From assembly GCF_001990485.1 (NCBI RefSeq), contig NZ_LBFC01000022.1, forward strand, positions 62,001 to 126,000: DNA of 64,000 bases, read 5' to 3'. The notes beneath the pieces are model-generated. The model saw nothing but the letters and a program-made list of their open reading frames with translations, ran no database searches and had not been told where the DNA came from. How positions within the stretch are numbered: the stretch's first letter is position 1; each line of letters opens with the position of its first letter. A program made the translations under genes and the position numbers. This document shows positions 45,058 through 54,469 of this stretch, in pieces. The stretch is from Thermosipho affectus (GTDB lineage Bacteria > Thermotogota > Thermotogae > Thermotogales > Fervidobacteriaceae).

Positions 45058-45896
45058 ATACTCACCACCTCATTTTTAAGGTTATAAAAAGCTTTTATTG
45101 TAAGGTTGTATACAAGTTTCTTTCTTTCACTTTTACTTGCTCTAACATCATTAATTGGTTTGGATAATTTTTCAAACTCATTTGCAAGGTATTTAAATAA
45201 CTCAATTGAAAACTCTTCGCCAATTATTTTGCTTTCGATATTTTTATCTCTTAATATAGTTGGAGATACAGAACCAAAACAAATGGAAATATCTTCTATT
45301 TTCCCATTATTTTCTTTAAGTAATACAGCTATACTTGCTATTGAAATTATCATAGCATTTCTTTTTCCCACCTTTTCAAAGAAGAATTTGTAATTATTTT
45401 TTACATCTATTTCTATTGCGTATATGATTTCATTTTGTGCAAGATCGATTTTTGAAGGGCCTAAAATAAAATTTTCGATTGGTATTATTCTATTTGTTGG
45501 TTTTATTATTATATTTCCATTTAATAGGTAAGTTGCAAGAATAAAATCACCAGCGGGAGAAGCATTTGCGATATTACCAATAGGCGTGCCTCTATTTCTT
45601 ATCATTGGAGAACCAATAAGTTTAATTATCTTTTCTAAAAATAAATTTGTTTTGTTTTTCTTTAAGAATTCCAAAAGATCTGTGTATGTTGTGTTGAGTG
45701 GAATTATTAATTTTCGATTTTCAAGTTTTATAGCTGATTTAATTTTTTTTGTGTCTATAACTGTTTGAGGTTTAATAATACCGTATCTCATTTTTACAAA
45801 AAGATCTGTTCCACCTGAAAATACCACTCCATTTGTGTTATTTTTAATTTTTAGAAGTTCATCTAAAGTTGAGGGGGAGTAATAATTTTTAATCAT
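45054..45896 (-). CDS. FAD-binding subunit of the molybdenum hydroxylase
   Basis: 280 residues with both canonical FAD motifs: FSGGTDLFVKMR near 27-38 and IRNRGTPIGNIANASPAGD near 96-114. It transfers electrons from the 2Fe-2S subunit to an acceptor such as NAD or ferredoxin. ATG 45896 overlaps the previous 2Fe-2S stop by eight bases; the in-frame GTG at 45905 is an alternative. It is the intact member of the pair of FAD subunits. Confidence 0.92.
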   Translation of the reverse strand: MIKNYYSPSTLDELLKIKNNTNGVVFSGGTDLFVKMRYGIIKPQTVIDTKKIKSAIKLENRKLIIPLNTTYTDLLEFLKKNKTNLFLEKIIKLIGSPMIRNRGTPIGNIANASPAGDFILATYLLNGNIIIKPTNRIIPIENFILGPSKIDLAQNEIIYAIEIDVKNNYKFFFEKVGKRNAMIISIASIAVLLKENNGKIEDISICFGSVSPTILRDKNIESKIIGEEFSIELFKYLANEFEKLSKPINDVRASKSERKKLVYNLTIKAFYNLKNEVVSI

Positions 45897-46344
45897 TATT
45901 CTCACATCCTTTTGCAGCTATCTTTACTGCTTCGATAATTTTTATATATCCTGTGCATCTACAGAGATTTCCTTCAAGTGCGTCTCTTATCTCTTCTTCG
46001 CTAGGAGTGGGATTGTTATCTAGAAGGTATTTTGTGGAAATGATAAATCCGGGTGTACAAAATCCACATTGAATTGCACCAGCTTTTACAAAAGCCATTT
46101 TAATAGAATCTTCTACTCCTTCAAGGGTTATTATCTCTTTCCCATCTAATTCTACTGCGAGCATAAGGCAAGAATGAACTGTTTTTCCATTAACAATTAT
46201 TGTACAAGCACCACATTCACCTTCACCACATCCTTCCTTAATTGATGTTATTTTTAAATCATCACGTAAAAAATCAATGGCACGTTTATGTACTTCAACT
46301 TCTTTTGTTACTTCTTTCCCATTGAGTTTGAATTTTATCCTCAT
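45889..46344 (-). CDS. 2Fe-2S subunit of the molybdenum hydroxylase (first copy)
   Basis: 151 residues with all eight cluster cysteines: GCGEGECGACTIIVNG with a fourth Cys in HSC, then QCGFCTPGFI and NLCRCTGY. It is only loosely similar to the second copy and has its own start with GAGGTGAT. It follows the PLP enzyme gene with a four-base overlap and precedes the intact FAD gene, which suggests these two form the first functional electron-transfer pair. Confidence 0.93.
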   Translation of the reverse strand: MRIKFKLNGKEVTKEVEVHKRAIDFLRDDLKITSIKEGCGEGECGACTIIVNGKTVHSCLMLAVELDGKEIITLEGVEDSIKMAFVKAGAIQCGFCTPGFIISTKYLLDNNPTPSEEEIRDALEGNLCRCTGYIKIIEAVKIAAKGCENND

Positions 46345-47558
46345 TTTATCACCTCTATGTATTTCAGTACTTCTTCTAATTTTGGAGGAATTTTTTTAAT
46401 TTTTATATTATTTTTTATAGGATTTACATCTTTTAATCCGTTTCCAGTTATAAAGATGGCAATAGACTCATTTTTTGATATGAATTTTTGACTTAAGGCT
46501 TTTTTGAATCCTGCAAAAGCGGTTGCACCAGCAGGTTCTGCAAAAATCCCCGTTTTTTGTGCAAGCTCAAATATTGCTTTTTGTATTTCTATGTCTGATA
46601 CTCTAATGAATTTTCCTTTACTTTTTTCAACATATTTACATGCTTTTATAACGTCTCTTGGCTTTCCAACTGAGATACTATCTGCAATTGTATTTGGTTG
46701 AATATCAAACGGAGTGTATGGTCTACCTTTTTCAAACGTTTTTGCTACAGCGTCTGCACCTTCTGCTTGAACACCAATTATCTTTGGTATTTTATTTGTT
46801 AGGTTTAATTTGTAAAAATCGTAAAATCCTTTGAAAATTCCACTAATCACAGTTCCGTCTCCTACACTTACAAAGACAACATCTGGCACATTGAAATCTA
46901 ATTGAACTATAAGTTCCATTGCTCCTGTTTTTTTGCCTTCTAAAAGGTAAGGATTAATTGCTGAATTTCTCGAATACCAGTTTAATTTACTTCCAATTTT
47001 CATTGAAATATCAAAAGCTGTATCGTAATTTCCATCAATTTTTAATATATTTGCACCGTATACTACTAGTTGTGCAAGTTTTGCAATCGGTATATTTGAT
47101 GGAACAAAAATGAAAGTTTTAAGTTTAGTGGTAGTTGTTAGTCCAGCAAGTGAACTTGCGGCATTCCCAGTTGATGCACAATAAATTGTGTCAAAGTTAT
47201 ATTCATATGCTTTTGAAATTGCAATAGCTGTTGCTCGATCTTTGTATGATCCTGTTGGGTTGGTTCCATCATATTTGAAGATTACATTTTTAACTCCATA
47301 AAAGTTTTTGAAAGAGAGGAGAGGTGTATTTCCAACTTTTTGTCTAATGGGATATTCTTTTATGGGAAGAATAGCTTTAAACTGTGAAATATCGCCGCAT
47401 TTGTTAAATTGACTTTTCTTTAATTTTATTTTATCGTAGTCATATACTACTTCAATTGTGCCATACCTTGGGCCACATTTGTCACATGTATACAGAGTTG
47501 GTGATGGTTCAAACAACTTACCACATGTTATGCATCTTAACTTATACGTATTGCACAT
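46341..47558 (-). CDS. Threonine-synthase-like PLP enzyme with a zinc ribbon
   Basis: 405 residues of fold-type II PLP enzyme. A CxxC...CxxC zinc ribbon lies at Cys9, 12, 25, 28; the PLP lysine is Lys106 in GSYKDR. It aligns in style with archaeal-type threonine synthase (GTNPTGSYKDRAT, ASTGNAASSLAGL, and VSVGDGTVISG). In this operon it may not make threonine: fold-type II ammonia-lyases such as diaminopropionate ammonia-lyase occur with molybdenum hydroxylases in enteric purine-degradation clusters. It is first in the operon; AGGAGG precedes the ATG. Confidence 0.8.
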   Translation of the reverse strand: MCNTYKLRCITCGKLFEPSPTLYTCDKCGPRYGTIEVVYDYDKIKLKKSQFNKCGDISQFKAILPIKEYPIRQKVGNTPLLSFKNFYGVKNVIFKYDGTNPTGSYKDRATAIAISKAYEYNFDTIYCASTGNAASSLAGLTTTTKLKTFIFVPSNIPIAKLAQLVVYGANILKIDGNYDTAFDISMKIGSKLNWYSRNSAINPYLLEGKKTGAMELIVQLDFNVPDVVFVSVGDGTVISGIFKGFYDFYKLNLTNKIPKIIGVQAEGADAVAKTFEKGRPYTPFDIQPNTIADSISVGKPRDVIKACKYVEKSKGKFIRVSDIEIQKAIFELAQKTGIFAEPAGATAFAGFKKALSQKFISKNESIAIFITGNGLKDVNPIKNNIKIKKIPPKLEEVLKYIEVIK

Positions 47559-47677
47559 AAAATTCCTCCTTATTTTTTTTTAGATTATACTTTTATGTGG
47601 TTAAAAAATAAAAAAAGTAAAAACTAAAGAAAAATTAATTTGTTAGGTTATTTTCAAGTATAATAGAGTGTGGTTTG

Positions 47678-47686
47678 TGATATACT
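47678..47686 (+). promoter_or_regulatory. Extended -10 promoter for the HD hydrolase gene
   Basis: TGATATACT (the -10 at 47681-47686) sits 20 bases before the ATG, with GGAGGTG between. A separate TATAAT at 47659-47664 is a second candidate. Confidence 0.45.
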
Positions 47687-47706
47687 ATAAATATGGAGGT
47701 GTAAGA

Positions 47707-48249
47707 ATGAATAGAAACGAGGCGTTTGAATTATTAACAGAACACATAAAAACAAAAAATCTTATAAAACATTGTATTGCCACAGAGGCGTTAATGCGAA
47801 AATTTGCAAAGCATTTTAACGAAGATGAAGAGGAGTGGGGAATTGCGGGACTTCTTCACGATTTAGATTATGAATACACAAAAAATGATCCTGCACTCCA
47901 TGGATTGAAAACAGTAGAAATATTGGGAGATAGTGTAAGTGATAGTATAAAAAATGCAATTTTAGCACATTGTGGTAAAAAAAGAAGGGAAACACTTATG
48001 GAAAAGGTAATTTATGCAACTGATCCAACCACTGGCTTTATCGTTGCATCAGCTCTTATTAGACCGGAAAAGAAGTTAGAGCCTGTGGATGTTAAATTTT
48101 TATTAAAAAGGTTTAAAGAAAAATCATTTGCAAAAGGAGCAAATAGGGAACAAATGAAAAGTTGTGAGGAATTTGGAATGGAACTTGAAGAATTTTTTGA
48201 AAAGTCTTTGGAAGCTATGAAAGAAATTTCCAAGGAGCTTGGTCTATGA
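47707..48249 (+). CDS. HD-domain hydrolase
   Basis: 180 residues. HD metal motif: HCIATEALM...AGLLHDLDYEY; a further His in ALHGLKTVE and LAHCG give the usual metal ligands. The fold is that of small HDIG phosphohydrolases; the substrate is unknown. ATG 47707 has GGAGGTG six bases upstream; an in-frame GTG upstream at 47668 lacks a site. It overlaps the next membrane gene by four bases (ATGA). Confidence 0.8.
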   Translation: MNRNEAFELLTEHIKTKNLIKHCIATEALMRKFAKHFNEDEEEWGIAGLLHDLDYEYTKNDPALHGLKTVEILGDSVSDSIKNAILAHCGKKRRETLMEKVIYATDPTTGFIVASALIRPEKKLEPVDVKFLLKRFKEKSFAKGANREQMKSCEEFGMELEEFFEKSLEAMKEISKELGL

Positions 48250-48650
48250 TTTTAAGAATAGTTTTGTGGACGCTTCCAGTTTTATTTATAAGTTTTGATT
48301 TAACTTTTAGCGATCTTTTTGTATTATTCCCTTTGTTTTTCTTTTTGGAATCTGTAGTTGATTTTAGTTTTGAGAAAGCTTTGAGATATGTTGTTTTTTT
48401 GAGTTTATATTCCTTTGTTGTATTTAAGGAGTTTGGAATAATTAACATACTTATAATCTTTTTTATTTTGTTCTTGGAATCATTTAGGGATAATTTTTTG
48501 AAATTATGGGTGCTTTCGTTATTGGAGAGTGTTGTTTATTTTGGTATTAGAATTTTTGTTGAAAGGAATATAGTTTTTATTATTTCCATATTAATTGCTT
48601 TTGGTTTTAATTTTTATTTGTTAAAAAAGAAAATAATAGAGTATAGATAG
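48246..48650 (+). CDS. Small integral membrane protein, uncharacterised
   Basis: 134 residues, with four or five membrane helices covering nearly the whole length and a basic C terminus (LLKKKIIEYR). It resembles MreD-type topology but lacks any diagnostic motif, so I do not assign that. The ATG overlaps the HD hydrolase stop; thrS follows after 12 bases. Composition is typical of its neighbours. Confidence 0.6.
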   Translation: MILRIVLWTLPVLFISFDLTFSDLFVLFPLFFFLESVVDFSFEKALRYVVFLSLYSFVVFKEFGIINILIIFFILFLESFRDNFLKLWVLSLLESVVYFGIRIFVERNIVFIISILIAFGFNFYLLKKKIIEYR

Positions 48651-48662
48651 GAGGTATTATTT

Positions 48663-50573
48663 ATGAGGGTTACTTTCCCAGATGGCAGTATAAAAGAGTT
48701 TAATAGTGGTATTACACCAGGGGAGATAGCAAAGAATATTAGTGAGGGGTTATTTAGAAACGCAGTAGGTGCGTTGGTTAATGGGAAATTGTGGGATTTG
48801 AATAGACCCATTGAATTTGACTGTGAATTGAAAATAATTACAAAAAAAGATGAAGAAGCACCTGAAATATACAGACATACAATGTCACATATTTTGGCAC
48901 AAGCGGTTATGAGGATATACGGTGCTGAAAATGTGAGGTTGGGCATTGGTCCAACCATTGAAAATGGATTTTATTATGATTTTGATATTGTAAACGCTAC
49001 TATTAAAGAAGAAGATTTGGAAAAAATTGAAAAAGAAATGAAGAAAATAATAAAAGAAGATTTGCCAATTGAAAGGTTTGAACTTCCAAAAGATGAGGCA
49101 ATTAAATTAATGAAAAGTAAGGGACAAATTTACAAGGTAGAATTAATAAAAGAAATTGAGGATAAAAAGGTTAGTTTTTATAAGCAGGGGGAATTTGTTG
49201 ATTTGTGTAGAGGACCTCATTTGCCAAGGACTGGAATGATAAAGCATTTTAAATTGCTTTCAGTATCTGGCGCATATTGGAGAGGTAGTGAAAAAAATCC
49301 AATGCTCCAAAGGATATATGGAACATCTTTTGCTTCAAAAGAAGAACTTGATAATTACTTAAGAATGATTGAAGAAGCCAAGAAGAGAGATCACAGAAAA
49401 CTGGGACCTAAGTTGGGGTTGTTTTTTATAAATAGTGAAGTTGCAGCCGGAATGCCCATCTTTTTGCCAAAAGGTGCAACTATTTTAAATGAGTTAATGA
49501 ATTTTTCGCGAGAATTACATAAAAAATATGGTTATACTGAAGTGATAACTCCATTAGTTATGAATGTTAAGCTCTGGCATCAAAGTGGTCATTGGGATCA
49601 CTATAAGGAAAATATGTATTTTACGGAAAAAGAAGAAATAGAATATGCAATAAAACCTATGAATTGTCCTGGACATATTTTAATTTACAAAAACGATGTA
49701 GTTTCTTATAGAGATTTACCTATTAGGTTATTTGAGTTTGGGAAGGTTCATAGATATGAAAGAAGTGGAGTATTGCACGGACTTTTAAGGGTAAGAGCAT
49801 TTACTCAGGATGATGCACATATATTCTGTAGACAAGATCAAATAGAAGAAGAAGTTAGTAAAGTAGTTAAATTAATAGATGAATTGTACAAACCATTTGG
49901 ATTTTCATATAGAGCAACTTTAAGTACAATGCCAGAAGATCACATGGGAGATGAGGAAACTTGGAATAAAGCAACTGATGCTTTGAAAAAAGTTTTAGAG
50001 GATATAAATCTTAACTTTGATATAGCAGAAGGTGAAGGTGCTTTTTACGGTCCAAAAGTTGATTTTCACGTAAAAGATTCCTTAGGAAGAGAGTGGCAAT
50101 GTGCAACTATACAATTGGACTTTCAAATGCCTGAAAGGTTTGAAATTAGTTATGTTGATAAAGATGGCAGCGAGAAAAGACCTGTTATGATACATACTGC
50201 TAAATACGGTTCTTTGGAAAGATTTTTTGGAATATTAATTGAGCACTTTGCAGGTGCGTTTCCTTTGTGGCTTTCACCAATTCAAGTGATTATATTGCCG
50301 GTTTCCGATAAGTTTGTTGATTATGCAGAAGAAATTTATAAGATACTTGAAAATAATAATATTAGAGTATCATTAGATGATAGAAATGAGACTTTGGGTT
50401 ACAAAATACGAGATGCTCAAATAAATAAAATACCATACATGATTATTGTAGGAGAAAAAGAGGCGGAAAGTGGTAAAATTAGTATTAGAAAAAGAGATGG
50501 AAGTGAGCAAAAAGATATATTAATAGACGAATTTATTGAAAATATAAAGAATATGATAAAAGATAGAAGGTGA
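48663..50573 (+). CDS. thrS: Threonyl-tRNA synthetase
   Basis: 636 residues: N-terminal TGS domain ([14 protein letters not shown]), editing domain with zinc-site HTMSH near 77-81 and DLCRGPHL, class II core with GHWDHY, MNCPGH, RYERSG and [11 protein letters not shown], and C-terminal anticodon-binding domain ([17 protein letters not shown]). Length matches the bacterial enzyme. GGAGG precedes the ATG. The gap to the preceding gene is 12 bases, so no T-box leader is present. The HD-GYP gene follows after four bases. Confidence 0.98.
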   Translation: MRVTFPDGSIKEFNSGITPGEIAKNISEGLFRNAVGALVNGKLWDLNRPIEFDCELKIITKKDEEAPEIYRHTMSHILAQAVMRIYGAENVRLGIGPTIENGFYYDFDIVNATIKEEDLEKIEKEMKKIIKEDLPIERFELPKDEAIKLMKSKGQIYKVELIKEIEDKKVSFYKQGEFVDLCRGPHLPRTGMIKHFKLLSVSGAYWRGSEKNPMLQRIYGTSFASKEELDNYLRMIEEAKKRDHRKLGPKLGLFFINSEVAAGMPIFLPKGATILNELMNFSRELHKKYGYTEVITPLVMNVKLWHQSGHWDHYKENMYFTEKEEIEYAIKPMNCPGHILIYKNDVVSYRDLPIRLFEFGKVHRYERSGVLHGLLRVRAFTQDDAHIFCRQDQIEEEVSKVVKLIDELYKPFGFSYRATLSTMPEDHMGDEETWNKATDALKKVLEDINLNFDIAEGEGAFYGPKVDFHVKDSLGREWQCATIQLDFQMPERFEISYVDKDGSEKRPVMIHTAKYGSLERFFGILIEHFAGAFPLWLSPIQVIILPVSDKFVDYAEEIYKILENNNIRVSLDDRNETLGYKIRDAQINKIPYMIIVGEKEAESGKISIRKRDGSEQKDILIDEFIENIKNMIKDRR

Positions 50574-50577
50574 GAAT

Positions 50578-51384
50578 TTGATTAATGAAAAATTGTTAAA
50601 ATATGTAAAAAAATATAAAAGTGAAATAGGTTTTAAAAAGGGAGAAAAAAGGGTAAATGTATTTAAAGAAGAAAAATTTCTGAAAATAGAAAAGGATAAC
50701 AAAGTATTATTTGAAATTGTGGATGATGAAAATTATTATGAGTTAATTCCTATTGTTATGGAAAAGGTATTGAAGGGGCATTTAAATATATTAACAAAAG
50801 AAAAGGCAGAAGAGATTATTGTCAATTTATTGGTAAATATTATAGTTTTAAGTGAAGTAGAAGATGAAGAAGGTTTTAGCCATACGCAAAGAGTTTCAAA
50901 ACTTGCGGAAAAATTTGGAAAATTTTTAGGAATGGATGAAAAAGAATTAAGAAAATTTGTAAGGCATGCTTATTTACATGATGTTGGGAAAATAAGCTTG
51001 GAACAGGTGATGCTGTATTCGCCAACAAGAATAAGTCTTTTTGAAGAAAATTATCAAGATCACACTATAATGGGAAGTATTTTTCTTTCAATGTTTGACG
51101 TTTTGTGGGAATATATACCCACTGTTAGATATCATCATGAGCGGTGGGATGGAAAAGGATTTCCCGATGGATTATTTGGTAAACAGATACCATTTTATGC
51201 ACGTGTTATCGCAATAATTGATTTTTTTGATGAGACAACTCATTTTATTTCGTCTGAGTGGGAGGCTTCATTAAAGACGCCAAAAGAGGCTTTGGAATTA
51301 ATTAAAAAATTGTCTGGAAAATACTTTGATCCTGATTTAGTTGAAAAATTTGAAGAATTTTTGAAAAGTGAGGGGGTGGTATAA
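50578..51384 (+). CDS. HD-GYP domain protein
   Basis: 268 residues. The HD part is LHDVGK near 139-144 and the GYP-type motif is HHERWDGKGFPDGL (GFP instead of GYP), then IPFYARVIAIIDFFDE. The metal ligands look complete, so c-di-GMP hydrolysis is possible. The N-terminal 90 residues show no known sensor. TTG start, with GTGAGA before it. The stop (51382-51384) overlaps the proposed nfeD start by one base. It pairs in this window with a degenerate GGDEF protein, but no intact cyclase is seen. Confidence 0.85.
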   Translation: MINEKLLKYVKKYKSEIGFKKGEKRVNVFKEEKFLKIEKDNKVLFEIVDDENYYELIPIVMEKVLKGHLNILTKEKAEEIIVNLLVNIIVLSEVEDEEGFSHTQRVSKLAEKFGKFLGMDEKELRKFVRHAYLHDVGKISLEQVMLYSPTRISLFEENYQDHTIMGSIFLSMFDVLWEYIPTVRYHHERWDGKGFPDGLFGKQIPFYARVIAIIDFFDETTHFISSEWEASLKTPKEALELIKKLSGKYFDPDLVEKFEEFLKSEGVV

Positions 51385-51830
51385 TTAATCCAGTTGTATT
51401 TTGGATTGTATTGGGTCTGATTTTAATGGTAATGGAGATTTTAATACCAACATTTTTTATATTTTGGTTTGGAGTAGGGGCTTTAGTATCATCTTTAGTT
51501 GCTTATTTTATTGGAAATACGATTTGGGAGCTTGTCGTGTTTATAGTAGTTTCTGGGATATTGGTTGTTTTTACAAGACCTCTTGTGGATAAGATAACGG
51601 GAGAACAAACAAGGAAAATAAATATTGATGATATTATTGGAAAGAAGGCTTTAGTTTTAGAAGATATTGATAATAAATCTGGTAAAGGGATTATTAAGGT
51701 TAATGGAGATACTTGGAGGGCTTTTTCAAAAGAAGATGAAATAATCGAAAAGGGAAAATATGTGAAAATTTTAAAGGTAGAAGGAGCTCATTTGGTTGTG
51801 ACAAAACTGGAAAATGAGGGGGGAGATTGA
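51384..51830 (+). CDS. NfeD-family membrane protein, apparent ATT start
   Basis: About 148 residues: two or three N-terminal membrane helices ([20 protein letters not shown], then [13 protein letters not shown] and [13 protein letters not shown]) and a C-terminal OB-fold domain (about 95-140). Short NfeD proteins start near M-N-P-x-x-FW; here ATT-AAT-CCA-GTT-GTA-TTT-TGG at 51384 follows GAGGGGGTGG. The only later conventional start (TTG 51411) would lose nine family-like residues and lacks a ribosome site. NfeD partners with the slipin encoded next. Confidence 0.85.
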   Translation: MNPVVFWIVLGLILMVMEILIPTFFIFWFGVGALVSSLVAYFIGNTIWELVVFIVVSGILVVFTRPLVDKITGEQTRKINIDDIIGKKALVLEDIDNKSGKGIIKVNGDTWRAFSKEDEIIEKGKYVKILKVEGAHLVVTKLENEGGD

Positions 51831-52744
51831 TGTACTTGTTATTTTTGATTTTTATATTTTTCTTGTTTATAGTAGCTTTATCTGGTATAAAGATTGTTAG
51901 GCCATATGAAAGAGGATTAGTGGAAAGATTGGGAAAATTTAAAAAAGAATTAAAAGCGGGTATACATTTTATAATTCCATTTTTTGATAGGATGATAAAG
52001 GTAGATTTAAGGGAACACGTAATTGATGTACCACCCCAAGAGGTTATTACAAAGGATAATGTGGTTGTAACGGTAGATGCGGTTATATATTACGAAATTA
52101 CCGATGCATACAAGGCAGTTTATAACGTAAGTAATTTTGAATTTGCGACTATAAAACTTGCGCAAACTAATTTAAGAAACGTTATTGGTGAGTTAGAATT
52201 GGATCAGACTTTAACTTCAAGAGAACGAATTAACACAAAACTTCGTACAGTACTTGATGAGGCAACAGATAAATGGGGAATTCGTATTACAAGAGTAGAA
52301 ATAAAGAAAATAGATCCACCAAAAGATATTATGGAAGCAATGAGCAAACAAATGAAAGCTGAAAGGACTAAGAGGGCTGCAATTCTTGAAGCAGAAGGAA
52401 TAAGACAGTCTGAAATTTTAAAAGCAGAAGGTCAAAAACAAGCGGCAATTTTAAAATCAGAAGGTGAGGCAGAAGCTATTAAGAAGGTAGCAGAAGCGAA
52501 TAAATATAAATTAATTGCTGAAGCACAAGGGCAAGGAGAAGCTATAATGTACATTTTTAAATCTATACATGAAGGAAAACCAACAAATGATGTTATAGCA
52601 ATTAGATATCTTGAAACGTTAAAAGAAGTTGCAAATGGTAATGCTACTAAAATATTCTTACCAGTAGAAGTTTCGGGAATTTTGGGAAGTATAGGTACTA
52701 TTTCTGAAATGTTCAAAAATGGCGGTGAAGATAATAATGATTAA
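51830..52744 (+). CDS. Slipin (SPFH/band 7 protein, stomatin-like)
   Basis: 304 residues: one N-terminal membrane helix, an SPFH domain ([38 protein letters not shown]) and a coiled coil rich in AEG repeats (about 180-235) that drives oligomerisation. SPFH-NfeD pairs are thought to organise membrane microdomains. ATG 51830 overlaps the nfeD stop (TGATG). An internal hairpin occurs just beyond the stop, in the next gene. Confidence 0.92.
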   Translation: MYLLFLIFIFFLFIVALSGIKIVRPYERGLVERLGKFKKELKAGIHFIIPFFDRMIKVDLREHVIDVPPQEVITKDNVVVTVDAVIYYEITDAYKAVYNVSNFEFATIKLAQTNLRNVIGELELDQTLTSRERINTKLRTVLDEATDKWGIRITRVEIKKIDPPKDIMEAMSKQMKAERTKRAAILEAEGIRQSEILKAEGQKQAAILKSEGEAEAIKKVAEANKYKLIAEAQGQGEAIMYIFKSIHEGKPTNDVIAIRYLETLKEVANGNATKIFLPVEVSGILGSIGTISEMFKNGGEDNND

Positions 52745-53216
52745 TGCCTTTTTAATTTCTTTGATCTCAGGAGCCTTGGGGCTCCTGATTTCTGTTTTGA
52801 CTGTGTTTTTTATAGTTATTTCGAATTCATTTTTTAAATATAACACATTTAGATTTTTTAATGAGATAATGGTTCTTGGATTTGGAATCCTTGGATGGTA
52901 TTTTATACCATCTGGAATATTGTGCTTTTTGTTTTTTTTACTTATTTCTACTTTATATCAAATATATAGAATTATACGTGAAATTTACTCTATTGATGTT
53001 AGGTTTAGAATATTAGTACTTGCACTTGGAAAAGACAGATTTGAATATTCGCTTTTTTCCATTAAAAGAGTCCGTAAAAGGATTATAGGGAGCTTTTTTA
53101 AGCTTTTGGTGATTTTAATAGCTTCATATGCCATTTCTCAGTCCTTGCATGCTATGTTGGTAGGTGTTATATCTTTATTAGTTGGAGTGATTTTGATTTT
53201 TCTAAAATTGGACTGA
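52737..53216 (+). CDS. Membrane protein, uncharacterised
   Basis: About 159 residues with four or five membrane helices ([29 protein letters not shown], and two C-terminal helices) and a basic cytoplasmic loop ([12 protein letters not shown]). No family recognised. ATG 52737 overlaps the slipin stop by eight bases; an ATG at 52719 in the slipin region is a weaker choice. A GC-rich hairpin lies at codons 11-18. It follows the NfeD-slipin pair and precedes the gate-domain gene by 14 bases. Confidence 0.6.
   Translation: MINAFLISLISGALGLLISVLTVFFIVISNSFFKYNTFRFFNEIMVLGFGILGWYFIPSGILCFLFFLLISTLYQIYRIIREIYSIDVRFRILVLALGKDRFEYSLFSIKRVRKRIIGSFFKLLVILIASYAISQSLHAMLVGVISLLVGVILIFLKLD
52767..52788 (+). 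other. GC-rich hairpin inside the start of a membrane protein gene
   Basis: TCAGGAGCC (52767-52775) pairs with GGCTCCTGA (52780-52788), loop TTGG, followed by TTTCTGTTTT. It is terminator-like but in coding sequence; it may be a partial terminator or a translation-coupled structure just after the slipin stop. Confidence 0.6.
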
Positions 53217-53230
53217 GAAAGGGGATAATT

Positions 53231-54355
53231 GTGAAAAAAATTAGGGCAGAAGCTTTAGTTTTTTTAGGAATTTTAATATTACTCTTTATATTTGTAAACT
53301 CCTACATGGGAGTTTCTAATTTTTTTAAAACGTTAATGCTCACTGCACATGATTTGTTAATAAATACTGTCTTTTTTATAATGTCAATTGCTGTAATAAC
53401 GGGGGCTTTTTCCGGGCTTTTGTTTGAATTTGGAGTTGCAGATTTAATTGATGTACTTTTAAAGCCTTTTATAAAACCTCTTTATAATCTTCCTGGAGTT
53501 GCTGCAATGGGTATTTTAACAACTTACTTTTCAGATAATCCTGCTATTATAGCTCTTGCTAAAGATAAAAGATTTATGAAAAATTTTGAGAAATGGCAAC
53601 AGCCTCTTTTGTGTAACCTTGGCACATCGTTTGGGATGGGATTAATTGTTTCAACTTTTATGGTAGCTCAGGGTGTACGTATGGGAATTAATCTTTTTCC
53701 TGCAGTCTTAATTGGAAATATAGGTGCTTTAGTTGGGAGTGTTACAAGTGTAAGGATATTTTCTTTTTATACAAAGAGGGAATTGGGTAATTCCTCAAAT
53801 GAAAAATTTGTTTCTGAAAAATACTATAGTAGCTCAAGGCATGGTAGTATTATGGAAAGATTTTTGGAAGCACTCCTTGATGGGGGGAAAAGTGGTGTAG
53901 ATATAGGAATTGGAATTATACCTGGAGTACTTGTGATAAGTACTTTTGTTATGATTATAACCTTTGGTCCAAAAGATCCAAGCATAGGGTACCAGGGTCT
54001 TGCATATGAAGGAATACCCATTTTACCTTATATTGGTAAGAAGATATTTGTTATCTTGAAATGGCTTTTTGGTTTTTCAAGTCCAGAATTAATTGCCTTT
54101 CCATTAACATCTCTTGGTTCTACAGGAGCAGCGTTGGCACTTATACCTAAGTTTATTGATATGAATATTGTAACACCAAATGATATTGCCGTTTTTACCG
54201 CTATGGGAATGACTTGGAGTGGATATCTAAGTACACATATTGCTATGATGGATGAATTGGGATACAGGCACCTTACTGGAAAAGCTATTCTTTCGCATAC
54301 TGTTGGGGGATTAGTTGCTGGGATAGTAGCACATTTAATGTATTTGTTCATGTAA
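53231..54355 (+). CDS. Nucleoside-recognition/Gate-domain membrane protein
   Basis: 374 residues, about eight to nine membrane helices, with two copies of the Gate-like motif region (LLKPFIKPLYNLPGVAAMG, and near the C terminus LTSLGSTGAALALIPKF). Gate proteins include transporters and spore maturation SpmA/B, and the substrate here is unknown. GTG start after GAAAGGGG. It follows the NfeD/slipin genes and ends at 54355, ahead of a 114-base gap. Annotation as a transporter is an inference. Confidence 0.65.
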   Translation: MKKIRAEALVFLGILILLFIFVNSYMGVSNFFKTLMLTAHDLLINTVFFIMSIAVITGAFSGLLFEFGVADLIDVLLKPFIKPLYNLPGVAAMGILTTYFSDNPAIIALAKDKRFMKNFEKWQQPLLCNLGTSFGMGLIVSTFMVAQGVRMGINLFPAVLIGNIGALVGSVTSVRIFSFYTKRELGNSSNEKFVSEKYYSSSRHGSIMERFLEALLDGGKSGVDIGIGIIPGVLVISTFVMIITFGPKDPSIGYQGLAYEGIPILPYIGKKIFVILKWLFGFSSPELIAFPLTSLGSTGAALALIPKFIDMNIVTPNDIAVFTAMGMTWSGYLSTHIAMMDELGYRHLTGKAILSHTVGGLVAGIVAHLMYLFM

Positions 54356-54469
54356 CCTCACTCCTGAATTGTAACCTTTTGTAGTGAAATGTTAAAATAA
54401 TAAACGTTTTAATGTAGCATTAATTGTTTTATTATTTATTTAGATTTTAACAGGAAGGGAGTGGGGTAA

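Noticed and set aside
48246-48650. mreD for the small membrane protein before thrS
   Set aside because: Only size and hydrophobicity agree; no motif or mreBC neighbour supports it.
48651-48662. T-box leader before thrS (and before alaS)
   Set aside because: The upstream gaps are 12 bases, too short for a T-box.
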